Below, one piece after another: positions 10,982 through 22,477 of a stretch of 64,000 nt of DNA (positions are counted from its first letter, which is position 1; every line of letters begins with the position of its first letter). The position numbers and the translations under genes were made by a program. This DNA is from Gordionus sp. m RMFG-2023 (Eukaryota > Nematomorpha > Gordioida > Chordodea > Parachordodidae), in assembly GCF_954871325.1 (NCBI RefSeq), contig NC_088775.1, positions 30,295,561 to 30,359,560 of the forward strand. The letters run 5' to 3'. The notes beneath the pieces were generated by a model that saw nothing but the letters and a program-made list of their open reading frames with translations, ran no database searches and had not been told where the DNA came from.

Positions 10982-12250
10982 CAGTGGCGTATCCAGGATT
11001 TTCTTATAGGGGGGGGGATTTTTTTTAGGGCCCTTGCCCCCAAACTCCCTTTGGCTGGCATTCGGCCAACTTTTCCCCCACCTTCTGACGGGTAATATCT
11101 TTGAGTTATTCTTCATAATTCAATATTAATTATATTAATATTTTTAGCTTTATTTACTAATTCGCGCTTATGAATATTTAAAGAAGAAATAAAGGTTATA
11201 ACCCAATTTTTATTTTAAGTTAGGTATAATTATAAATATTTATTTTTTTTTAAATATAAGATTGAAATAAAATTTAGTGTCAATTTTATTTTATAAAATT
11301 GGCTTAAAAACTAGTAAATTCAAATATAATATAAATAGAATTAAAAAAATTTCATTGAAGATACTAATTATAGTGTGTATAAAATATTGACTAGAAAATT
11401 TTTTAAAGAACAAGTTTTTATTACTTATTATCAAATACAATATTATACAAAAAATTCATTAAATAATAGAATTATAATGCAATTTTTAATTTTCGTGGGA
11501 AATTTGCCAATTCATCAAGAATCTCGTTTGTCGTTGGAATCAAATCTCTGTGGATATTTAACAGAGCTAACCCATTTAGCCGAGATTCGGAAGTAGTATT
11601 TTGTAAATAAGTTTTCAACCTTCTCAATTTGAAAAAGGTCCTTTAATTCGTATATGTTGTAATAGGCAAACATGCAAGAATATTAAATACCTTCAAAATA
11701 TTTGGAAATTAAGCCAAGGTTTTCTTATAGCGATTGAGTGCATCAATAGCATGCTCAGGTAAAATAATAAATGTAGTAAATATTTATACCACAATTCGAA
11801 TTCACTGATTAAATTAATTTCAGTATCAATATCATAGGAATAAAATTTTGCTAAATATTTACATCAGAAAACGAAGAAGGGTCTTTAGGTAATAAAATTT
11901 GAAGATTACCAAAGACTTGTTTTTTTTATCTAAAAACCGTACTTTAATTTGCGATAAAAAAGTATCTAAGAATGAGATGAAATTGGATATTTTATAATAT
12001 TCTATAAGATTTAGTTTTTGATTCAACGTCTATATAAATATTATGAAATATTCATCTACATACATTCTTCCTGTTCACATTTTCTCCAAATCAATAACTT
12101 GAACCAAATCGAAATTTGGTTTTTGTAAATTTCTACTAATGCGTGGAAATTGTTCAGTAATACCATGTAAATGGCGTGATGCGATTGCATGTTTGCCACA
12201 TGCTGGTCATCAGTACCAAAAGGCACTAGATGCGAGGCCACCCCGGGCCA
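10982..12250 (-). mobile_element. Decayed hAT element (hAT-4), one terminus visible
   Basis: It starts directly after the right target duplication of hAT-1 copy A with cagtggcgtatccaggat and a run of nine G. This is the same terminus class as hAT-2, whose right end reads cagtggcgtagtcaggat in reverse. A minus-strand transposase C-terminus lies inside at 11472-11700. I could not find the opposite terminus, so the right boundary is approximate. A hairpin-like TTGGC / GCCAA pair with a TTCG core lies at 11051-11069. Confidence 0.6.
11472..11700 (-). pseudogene. hAT-4 transposase C-terminal fragment
   Basis: The minus strand reads a block beginning near ACLPITTYTN, then RTFFKLRRLKTYLQNTTSES, then RLNGLALLNIHRDL, and ends in a stop at 11472-11474. 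This is the conserved hAT dimerisation region, related to but distinct from hAT-2. A stop interrupts it just before RTFF. Further upstream (12056-12241, minus) a short open frame may be an older part of the same gene, but the match is too weak to assert. Confidence 0.75.
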
Positions 12251-12719
12251 TTCTCTGTTTTTATTATTTGATTATATATCTACAATACTCATAAAAAACG
12301 ATTTTTATAATCGCGGCTGACAAACTACATACCGGCTATGTCGGCTTACAATGTATTTATAATACAATTCGAAGATAAAGAATATCATGGCTGTGATGAT
12401 CGGAAATTTTAGGGGTAAGCCCGAGTGAGGAGATACATAATGTTATTAAAATTAATTTTGATAAAAGGTGAATTGATTAACATTACGTACACCTATTTAT
12501 AGGCATATGACTTTATATCTGGTCACTCAAGGCTGTGCTCTTAAATTTCCGATCCCGATAAGGCATTATGCTAATATAAAGGCATCTATCGATTGCACAA
12601 TATAGGTTAAGTCTATCGACTATATATGACAATATTTAATCTAACGATTGTAAATATAAGATTAGATGGTCTATCGACTTCACTATTTATTTTATTTTAT
12701 TATATTATATAAATCAAAA
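12251..12719. other. No gene seen
   Basis: A+T-rich sequence with a few repeated short phrases (tctatcgactt, tctatcgatt) near 12588-12680. No element was recognised. Confidence 0.4.
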
Positions 12720-13010
12720 TTTATTATATAAACGAAAGTCGGAGCCTTTTGGCCCCATTTAATGATTATTGTTATTGTGGGGGAGGGAGAGCGGGTTCCT
12801 CGGAACCACGAAGAAGTTCCTCGTTGGCCGAAATTATTTCGGATCCGTGCATCGCGTTTTCTTCTGTTAAGTTCAGCGTGTCGAGTTATACCGCGGGGTG
12901 GAACTCCCTCTCCAGATTGACTAAAGCTTGATAGTCCAACGCAAGTGAATCTGATAGGTGTCGAGGCCCGGTGTAGGATTGTGAAATCAATACCCATTGT
13001 AGCTTCAATA
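12720..13010 (+). mobile_element. Fossil scrap of a DIRS-like retroelement
   Basis: A GC-richer block whose end (about 12950-13000) matches, in reverse, the left border of the DIRS-like fossil at 39140-39180. Shared features are cacaatcctacaccggg versus its variant and the following tcaataccgtattgata phrases. It appears to be the end of an RNase H region plus downstream repeats. Broken and old. Confidence 0.35.
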
Positions 13011-13085
13011 CCGTATTGATATTATCATTGTAGATTCAATACCGTAGTGATATTTTGGTATTGTAGAATCAATACCATATTGATT
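13005..13085. repeat. Three copies of a about 30-bp repeat (caataccgtattgatat)
   Basis: Copies near 13009, 13037 and 13070, each preceded by a ttgtag-type phrase. A similar phrase borders the DIRS-like fossil near 39136, so these may be subterminal repeats of that family. Confidence 0.6.
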
Positions 13086-13094
13086 TTTAAGAAA

Positions 13095-13325
13095 TGTGTT
13101 CATCGCTACAAATATATTGGCGGCCATGGAAATTGTAAAATATCTATTCACTATATATTTTTTCATCGTTTTAAATATATTTGCGGCCATTAAAATTGTA
13201 AAATATTTATTCATTATATATTTCCTCATCGTTTCAAATATATTGGCAGCCATTAAAATTGTAAAATATTTATTATTATATATTTTTTAATCGCTTCATA
13301 AATATTGGCGGCCATTTTTGAATTG
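13095..13325. repeat. Tandem repeat, about 62 bp, nearly four copies
   Basis: Units contain catcg, then aaatatattggcggccat, then aaaattgtaaaatatttatt. The open frames here on both strands (13005-13253 minus, 13096-13290 plus) are products of the repeat. Confidence 0.85.
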
Positions 13326-14040
13326 TAAAAAAATTATTTAAAATAGATGTAATAGTTTTAAATATATTTAAATGATTTTAAAAATGTTTTTCTATTCTTT
13401 TATATAATTTTTTAAGGGAATTTATTTATTTTACAATTCGTGATATCCTATATAATTTCTATTTGTTTACTAATTATTTGTAATAATTTTCTTCTTATGG
13501 TTAAAATTATATTGATTCAACTCCATCCTTCAGAAAATTTTAAATAAATACAATGTATACAAGTTTTCTTTGTTTACCATCGTACTAATGGGATCTTGCC
13601 TTAAAATTTTAATAACTAAAGCGTAAGCTAATCACAGACAAATGAGGGTTTCTATTACAGGATCTCAATCAATATCTATCACTCTGATTATATTTTAATC
13701 ATTTTCTGTTGACTTCATAAAATCGTCATTTTATTTTTGCATATACATTTATATTTTAAGCTGATTAAAATTTTACACTTATATTTATGACATACAAAAA
13801 TCAAATCTTAATGTTTTAAATTATTCTTTTAAACTGAAACTTTATTTTATTGCAATAATATTAAAATTAGCTTATTTCCTAATACTATATAAATAAAAAG
13901 GGTAAACATAATTTTATTTCAAAAAAACAAGAAAAATATTATAAAAAAAAAATATATCACAAAAAAGGAAACACAATTATCACAAAAAATTGAGTATATA
14001 TTACATACATTATAATACAATTAAAATGATCTGAAGATGC
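13326..14040. other. A+T-rich, no feature seen
   Basis: No coding, RNA-like or repeat structure was recognised. Confidence 0.5.
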
Positions 14041-14059
14041 CTATATTAAATATATATTT

Positions 14060-14835
14060 AAATTTTAAGCAGTAAAGGATATTTTCCTATTACTAAGTTT
14101 TCTTTTATTGTTTGATATTTATCTTTTAATGCTTGATAAAAATTTGTAATTATAAATTTAAATGTACTTATTTAAGCAGTAAAGGAATTTTCCTGTTACT
14201 AAGTATTCTTTTATTGTTTGATGTTTATCTGCTATTGTAATATTTATCTGTTATTGTTTGATATTTCAATTGATAACACATTCTCAATTAGTGATAGTAA
14301 TTATTAAGGCTTACATTAAAGATGTTAAACTCAAAATCAGATACCACCCACCCTTAAAGTAATTAAATTATTTTTGCAGTTCTCGGGTATAAGCTTTTGT
14401 TGCCCAATTTTTTTTATTTATCAGCCTATGGATGTTTAAACAACAGTTCTCGGACTGTATTGCGTACAAGTACATGCGGCTTGCCCAAAAAGGTGTGAAG
14501 GACTCCTCATTTTCTCCCCTTAATTAACTATCCTGTTTGATGGATTTTTGAGGAAAACCTAGCGTAGCTAAGTTGTATCCACAACCAGAGGGTGAAAACG
14601 CTTTTATCACGTATCACGTCACGTATATCAAGCAATAATAGATAAATATCAAACAATAAAAGAATACTTAGTAACAGGAAATTATCCTTTACTGCTTAAA
14701 TTGGTACATTTAAATTTATATCATCAAGCAATAACAGAGATAAACATCAAACAATAAAAGAATACTTAGTAACAGGAAAATATCCTTTACTGCTTAAATT
14801 GGTACATTTAAAATTATAATTATAAATTTATATCA
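14060..14835. repeat. Fold-back repeat: two inverted arms, each a tandem pair
   Basis: The left arm (about 14060-14275) contains two units with agcagtaaagga, cctattactaag and tcttttattgtttgat. The right arm (about 14630-14835) is their reverse complement, again in two tandem units (caaacaataaaagaatactt, twice). The centre (about 14280-14625) is unrelated and noncoding. This resembles a fold-back transposon. No flanking duplication was identified, and 14836-15077 shows nothing else. Confidence 0.7.
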
Positions 14836-15993
14836 AGCAAATTTTACTCATGAAAAATAAAAAAATAAGTTAATCGGTTTGCCGCAAATTGTTGCAATAG
14901 AGCGTGAAAATTCCAGTGAATAGATAAAAAGTAGTCAGTAATAAATTTAAGACTACCCAGCCGCGAACACCACACAACAAAGATTTTTTTGGTTCCGGAA
15001 AAACAAAGCTCTACGTGATAGACAGATTATATAGCGAAAAAAGTCTTTGATATTGATAAAGATATGAGAGAACAGGTTCTATGACCAGGGTTGCCAAGTC
15101 AAAATTTGCGGTAGAAATATGAAAATTGCTAAAAAAAAATTGCGGGCTGAAGGCCCTCATAATACCGGTCTTCGGCCGGGATTTTGAATTGACTTAATTA
15201 TCCGTCTATTATTTTTTATAATTAGTTTATATAAATAAAAAGTCGGTAACTATTTTTCAAAATAAAATAACATCTTGATTTAATAAAATATATTAATATA
15301 TAAAAAAAACCAACGATCTTTTTTAAATATAAAAAAATGTAAACAAGATAAAATTTTATAAAAAAAACGATTTTAATTTTAAAATTAAAAATATATTTTA
15401 TGCGAATGTCCCGTAAAACGACTGCCATTTTAAATCTACCGTGTGTATGTATAACATTATAGGGATAAGCGCTCAATTATCACGTATCACGTTTAAATAC
15501 ATAATAAGGTACTCCAAAAATAAGAAATAATACAGATGGAACTACAGTTTCGGCAATTGTAATCACTTATCTTGTAGATCAACATTCACAGAGATACTTA
15601 TCATCACAATGTTGGTGGAATCTTTTTCTTATAATATTTAACGACTCTAGTATAAATGAAAACTATACTCGTAGAACAAAAATGAGCAAGGCTATCATCA
15701 ATGTTTTAGGACCTAAATCCAGGAGGTCAATTCTTGACGATTTGAAAGATGACATACATGAAATTCTAACAGATGCATCTAATAAGGGAAATATTAAAAT
15801 ATTTTCCTTGATCCTCAGCTATTTCAACAAAATTAAGGTCGTTTCAATAAAACTATTAAATTTTTTCCCCTCAAATAGTGAAAAATCCAAAGACATAGCT
15901 AACCATATAATGGTAAATATAGCAGATTGAGATTATCAATAAATTGCATGTCAGCTTTCTGATCTGATAATGCCTCAGTGAATTTTGTAAAAA

Positions 15994-16942
15994 CAGAGTC
16001 GACCCGATACTGATCCGATATTTATAATGATTTTTTACCACCCCTCTTTGAACCAAATGTAATTAAGAAATCAATATTTTTTATGCAAAAGAATTATGCA
16101 TTTAATTTAATTTTTTTATTTCAACAATAATTTTAAAAGAATTATATTATAATAGATAAAATAATTTTATGTTGGTTTATAAAATTGTAATATTTAACAT
16201 ATAAAATTATAATATATTAGATTTTTTAAATTAAATATAAGAGCCTCTAGATTTTCAGACCAGAATATCAAATATTAGTTTTATTAAGAATGGCTGATAG
16301 TTGGCTGACTTTCAGGGCTCTTTTTTTAAAAAATTTGATTTGTTTTTTCTGATATTTCTCGTTCTTTTTGTATTAGCTCTCCGAATTCCGTTTGATGGAA
16401 TCGCTTTAAATGTTTCCGAATATTTGTTGTATTAAATGAATTCTTCATTATTCCTCCCCGTGAAATTAGAATTCCGCAGATAACGCATTTTGCAAAATTC
16501 TCTTTATCTTTATCAAAATATTTCCATAATTCAGAAAAAAATAATTCTTTTATTTAAAGTATAAATAATAAAATTAGTGTTATTTTTTAAAAAAATTAAA
16601 AATAAATAAAACTTTGGGTGTTCCTTTCTATTTTTATAAAAAAACTTTTAAAATCTATTTAAAAATATAAATAACATTTGCATTTAAAAAAAATTATTTA
16701 GAAAATATTATTAATGTGAAACTCCGAAAAATTTATTATTTTTTAATATATTATTTTTTATTTATTTTTTTAAAATATTTTTTAAAAAAATAATAAATAT
16801 GATGAAATAATAATTCAAAGTTTCATTACTCAAAAGTTTAAGAATTGCATTTTTAGTAAAAGGATCGGATCCGATCGGGGTCTTTACAGGTATCGGCCGG
16901 ATCCGATATTTTTGGAAAACGCTAAATATCGGCACAGCCCTA
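15994..16942 (-). mobile_element. hAT-3 remnant inserted in hAT-1 copy B
   Basis: hAT-1 copy A is continuous across this place (aatcagagtgtatttacag near 7040), whereas copy B carries about 950 extra bases. The ends are imperfect inverted repeats: cagagtcgacccgata at 15994 and tatcggcacagccc at the right, about 10 of 16 positions paired. Iterated gatccgatat phrases occur just inside. A clear 8-bp duplication is not visible, so one flank may have been altered. It contains a BED zinc finger on the minus strand. Confidence 0.65.
16326..16546 (-). pseudogene. BED-type zinc finger fragment of hAT-3 transposase
   Basis: The minus strand reads an open block with SELWKYFDKD, then CVIC, then about 21 residues later NIRKHLKRFH, giving Cys-x2-Cys ... 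His-x4-His. Together with the aromatic SELWKYF start this is a classic BED finger, the DNA-binding module at the N-terminus of many hAT transposases (ZBED type). The frame ends at a stop soon after (16326-16328), and no catalytic region follows within the 950-bp element. It is therefore an internally deleted copy. No start codon was identified upstream. Confidence 0.75.
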
Positions 16943-17290
16943 ATTTACAGAATTGAGTCAGCACAATGTTGATTGCGATATGTTCCCAATACCCGCCATA
17001 GTTAGAATTTTAAAATTTTATAAACCTTTAAAAAAATATTTCTTAAATAAAGATTATAAAAGCTGTCATAACATTTTGAAAATTTTTTTCAATAATGAAT
17101 GTCAGAGGTATATTTAGGAATGATTTCACATGTAGGAAATCTACATGCTATTGAAGTGTAGTTATAATCAGAAGAATCTTAACAAAAATTCACAAAATTA
17201 TGCTGCAGATGTGTTCATCTTTACAGTTAAAAATTGACAATAAATTTTATGGCGCTTTTGCTGAAACTTAATTATATTTTATTTGAGATT

Positions 17291-18700
17291 TAAATAATAG
17301 AACTAAATCGTCGTTATTGAGATATTTATAAAATTCCTGGCATGACATATTATATATTTGTTTTAACCATTAGCTCGGCCTCTAATGTTGTTAAAGCAAT
17401 CCAATTTCTCTCTTTTTTCCAGGCAGTCCTCATCAGGCTAAAAATGCGCTCGGATGAGGCATTAGAATGAGGTAAGGAGAAGACATACTCGCATATTTTT
17501 TCCAAGCATAGGGATTTATCGTTATTACGAAAAAATTCTACCTATTTTTCCTCTGCTTATAGACCATCTAACTTTAAGTATTTTGGCGAATCATAAAAAA
17601 TAGAGAGAATTACATTCTCCTCAAACAAGACATCAATGTCTTTCGGTATTTTTAATATATTTATTAAATTATAAAAACCATGAATTGATGGTTTCTGTTC
17701 CAAGGTCATAATATTTATACATTTGTAAATAGAGTATTAAAATCAAATTTTGATTGTAAATATTCTAAAATTGTCTTAATAAAAATATCTGCTTCATTTA
17801 AAAATGTATTAATTAGAGTATTATTTGAACATTTTTATATAATATTTTTAGCAATAGCGCCATAAAATTTATTATTAATTTTTAACTGTAGAGATGAAGA
17901 GCTGTAGCATGATTTTGTAAATCCTTTTTAATAAAGAATATTCTGATTGCAACTGAATATCTGCAAAGTAGATTTTCTACATGTAAAACGAATCCCAAAT
18001 ATGCTTCTGCTATTTCATACTCGAAAAAAATTTTCAAAATTAGGACAGCTTTTAAAATCTCTATTTAAGAAGTATTTTTTTAAGGGTTTGTAAAATTTTA
18101 AAAATCTATCGATGGCAGATATTAATGACAACCACATGATAGGCATATATCGCAACAACTCACACCACTCCAAGTCAGACCACTTCACCAACTCTTTTAA
18201 TTCATTTACTCTTTTAGTTGATGAACTAAATTCGTTAAAACATTTCATCACAATTATTTCGACATCCACAGATAGTACATTCATTGCCTTCTTGCAAGAA
18301 TTATGTAGTATATGGCATATACAGTCAATTGGTATTAATTCATTATTGTGCTGCCTCAATTCGGTAACTTTAGTTTTTGCCAAAATTTACAGAGGCATTA
18401 TCAGCGCAGAAAGCTGACATGCAAATCATTGATAACCCTGAATCAGCTATATTTACCATTATGTGGCTAGCTACATTGTTGGATTTTTCACTATCCGAGG
18501 AAAATTTTTTTAACAGTTTTATTGAAATGTTCTTATTCTTGTTGAAATAGCGAAGGATTTAATATTTCCCTTATTAGATGCATCTGTTAGAATTGCATAT
18601 GGATACCCATATTTCAAATCGTCTAGAATTGACCTCTAGGATTCAGGTACTAAAACACTTGTGATAGCCTTGCTCATTTTTGTTCTGCCACAAGTAAGGT
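17291..18700 (-). pseudogene. hAT-1 transposase fragment, minus-strand arm of copy B
   Basis: Reads from about 18700 (MSKAITSVL) down to about 17300. The best piece is 18015-18383: 122 residues containing CICHILHNSCKKA (the conserved Cys-His region after the second catalytic aspartate of KRBA/ZMYM-like hAT proteins) and RVNELKELV. In place of the usual conserved R-WLSL tract it reads MWLSLISAIDRFLKFY. The C-terminus at about 17400-17470 has the expected polar SASSERIF-type dimerisation motif, followed by ERNWIALTTLEAE. Several stops and frame changes interrupt it. Confidence 0.8.
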
Positions 18701-21700
18701 TTGCACTTATATTGGAGTCGTTAAATATCACGAGAAAAAGATTCGGCCCACATTGTGATGATATAGCTCTGTGAATGTTGGTCTACATGATAGATGTATA
18801 CGATTTCTGCAAATGTAGTTGCATCTGTATTATTTATTATTTTTGAGAATATTTTTGTATTGCAATCGATGTTGATATACTCCCCTGTACTGACTTATAT
18901 GAATGAAATGATGTTGATTTATTATTGGATAAAAATATAACAGGATAGAAAGAAATTTACAAACTAGACATGTTTTTCGATTAAATATTTAAAATTTATT
19001 TTAAAAATATAAAAATAATCAATTAATGTCTCTCAAAATTATTGTTTACTTGTAGAAAGCCCTTCAAAAATGACGGGGAATGAGATTTTTATTCATTTTT
19101 TTACGATAGATGTCATGCCAGATCCAAGCTCACAATATTAGGAAGCATATAATTATTAAAAAGTTTATCCAACCCAGCTCAACCCTTAATAATTTGTTAA
19201 AGATATTCCCATGTCAGGTGCAAGCTAATATAAATTTTAAGGTTCCAAGCCCAGTTGTATCCAATATAATTTTGAAAATTTTTTCCCACCTCGGAGATAG
19301 TTAAAATTTTAATTGATTTATCATCATATGAAGGGGAATTATCTGATTTACCAATTAGTTTAAGATGTAAAAAAAACATGTGAATTCCGTATTATGGGAA
19401 ACTGGGAAGGCCTGGGCAAACCACTTATTAGAGAATCATGACAAATAAAATAAAAATAACCGACTCTTATACTTTTTGGTAATATGATCAATTATAATTA
19501 TATATAAAAAATAAATTGTTGTTTATTATATAGGGTTATTGTAGCTTTTCGGATAAATTTAATGTATGTCTTGCATTTCACAAATTATATGGCTATATTT
19601 TATGTTAAGTAAAAAAAAATGCTATTTATTTAAATAACAAAAATGACATTAAACACTAATGAAACTTATATGCAAATTATAAAATATTTTTTATTGACAT
19701 ATAAATTTAGGCTAATTTTTTTAAAAAATAATGAGGAATAATTATTATGTTGTGTATTTGATAAAATTAAGAGCAAATCCTTGTTGACATTTTTATTTTT
19801 GATGGAAAAAGCGACAAAATAAATCTGGAAGGTTGTCTAGAAAGGAAATAATTAATGTACAATTTCATATCATTTAGGATTGTAGATGAAAGTAATGACG
19901 GATTACCAAAGCAGTGTACAAAACACAATACGTCCTGATAAAGATGAGTCATATGCCTATGCCTTGGGATACTGGTAAAAGAAGAACGCAAAATGATATT
20001 TCTGTCAATGTCAGCATTGGTAGCCCCCTCTAAAATAGAATCATGAACGACAATGTTAACTCAACCATAAAAAGGTAGTAAGAGTTATAAAGGCCATGAC
20101 AGAACTACTGCATATTTTTCCATTAATAAAGTTGATGAAAATGGCCGTACTGCACATTCAAGTTTGAACATTCCTCTAAATAATCATGAAAGTTTCTCAG
20201 AGAATCAGATAAAGTATTATTTATAATAACTCCTAGTGAAGTGAATGATAGTACGAAATTGAATGCTTATATTTGTTAAAAAATAGGCAGAGGTGGCATA
20301 GGGATTGTGGTAGTAGTGATAGAAATATCATTTGGAGGCAACTGGGTGAAAATAAAATAAACATATAAATATACAGCATAAGATAAAAAAAAATAAATAA
20401 ACCTCCAGAGGAGTTAATTTCAAGCGTAGTTTTTTATTATTTTGGCTACCAGTAACTCTAGAACGGGCAAGGCGTTTGTTTATTCGTCATTATTTTCTTT
20501 GCTTATCTTTAATAGATTCATCATGTTTTGTAGCAATGTGAGGGATTAAGGTTGGGTTAGCCTAGACAAATAAAGAAATCAAGCAAAAATATAAATAAAC
20601 ATTATTATTGAAATAAAACGAACATTAAAATTCTGTAAACCAGTAGGTGTGTCAATATTAGATGGATACATCTAGTAGTTGGAGGGATATCATCAAAAAA
20701 ATTGGGGGGGGGGCCCAGAGATATTAAATTTATAATTAATGAAGGTGAAATCTCTGATTTACCAATTAGTCTACGGGTAAAATATAATACTTTATAAAAA
20801 TATTAACATAAGACTAACATTTAACATTAAAAAATCCCAATATAGGTTCAAGCCTACAATATTTGGGAAAAGTTTCCATCCAAGATCTTAATAATTTAAA
20901 AATATTTTCTCAAGCCCATTTCAATCCCTAATAATTTTTTAAAACCAAGCCAATATTAATTTTGAGAAATATTTTTTAAGCCCAGTCCAACCCATAATAA
21001 TTTTGAAAAAATTTTCCCAAGCCTAGAGATATTAAATTTATTGAATTAACTCAGTTATGAATTTCTATATAAAATATTAATAATTTATAATATTTAGTAA
21101 ATAATGTATTACTTTGACAATTGGTTTTAATATGGCCTCTACAGTTGCACTAATTTTGAAAAATATCATGTGAATTGGTAATAAGGGAAACTGAGAAAGC
21201 GAATAAAGCACTTATTAGAGAATCATGACAAAATAAGGTCTGCTTTAATATTTTTATGTTTTTTTTACATTTTAAACTAATGGGTAAATCAGATATTTAC
21301 CCTTCATGTGATGATAAATCAATTAAAAATTTAACTATCTCCTAGGTGGGAAAAAATTTTCAAAATTATATTGGATACGACTGGGCTTGGAACCTCAAAA
21401 TTTATATTAGCTTGCACCTGACATGGGAATATCTTTTACAAATTATTAAGGGTTGAGCTGGGCTTGATAAACTTTTTTATAATTATATGCTTCCTAATAT
21501 TGTGAGCTTAGACCTTGCATGACACTATCGTAAAAAATTAATAAAAATCACATTCCCCATCATTTTTGATGGGCTTTCTTAATAATTTGTGATATTTAAT
21601 AAATAATGTATTACTTTCCTATGTATAAACCTTGGTATAAACTCAAGATTTGATCAATGGACATGGGAATATCTTTTACAAATTATTAAGGGTAGCTGGG

Positions 21701-21802
21701 CTTGATAAACTTTTTTATAATTATATGCTTCCTTAATTATATGCTTCCTAATATTGTGCCTCCTACAGTTGCATTAATTTTTAAAAAAATTCCCAAGCCT
21801 AG

Positions 21803-22031
21803 TGAAGGAAACAAGTTACTTTTTGAGTTTTAAATTAATTTTATTTCTTCTTTTAAAAAATCAAATAATAATAATAATAATATTATGTATAACAATCAAC
21901 TGGTATATATAATAAAACATTTCAATAGATATTCAAATTAATACTCAATTAACATTAAAATAAATTATTTCAACTGATCACAAATTTAAATTAACATTAC
22001 AATAAATTATGTTAATTGAACACAATTAACA
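21803..22031 (-). repeat. 3' LTR of the Gypsy element
   Basis: Pairs with 30395-30614. On the element's strand it starts TGTTAATTG and ends CCTTCA. The purine-rich gaagaggggaa lies immediately inside it (22032-22042, minus strand). Confidence 0.9.
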
Positions 22032-22477
22032 TTCCCCTCTTCGACAAAGTATCAAGTTGCTGCTCGGTGAGCGGGTAAGTCTATGTTTGAGTCGCGTGAG
22101 TCCATACGTTTTCGTAAGTTTGATAAAATTGTTGTACGTTATCATTATCATAAGGAATAATTGATCAAATTTGAATATATGGAATACGGAATAAAACTTT
22201 AAATTTGGAAAAAAAGAATTTGGAATAAAAATTTTGGAATATGGAATGATAAATATGTAGAATTCCGTAAGAATGATAAATCAAAAAGATTATTATATAA
22301 TATTTTGCGATTTGGAATAAAAATTTTGGAATATGGAATGATAAATATGTAGAATTCCGTAAGAATAATAAATCAAAAAAAGATTATTATATAATATTTC
22401 GCTTTTTTTCAAATTTTGCGTTTTATATATTTTATTTTAATAATTTAAGTTGCGTTTTAATATTTTATTTTAATAAT

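Larger units (their letters stand above)
15682..17290 (+). pseudogene. hAT-1 transposase fragment, plus-strand arm of copy B
   Basis: The open stretch 15682-15930 is the clearest N-terminal piece: MSKAIINV, then a DDL region, EILTDASNKGNIK with the first catalytic aspartate motif, and SIKLLNFFPS. Comparable hAT proteins place the last soon after the TDAS motif. Sequence then matches copy A on to about 7290 there, but here it is interrupted by another hAT remnant (15994-16942). Multiple stops break it. It points towards, and meets, the minus-strand arm near 17290-17370. Confidence 0.75.

Noticed and set aside
12692-12997. 101-residue minus-strand frame
   Set aside because: It overlaps the DIRS-like scrap antisense, has no recognisable motif, and is probably open by chance in GC-richer DNA.
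19767-19991. 74-residue frame in Helitron-like copy D
   Set aside because: Not preserved in copy C and without recognisable motif.
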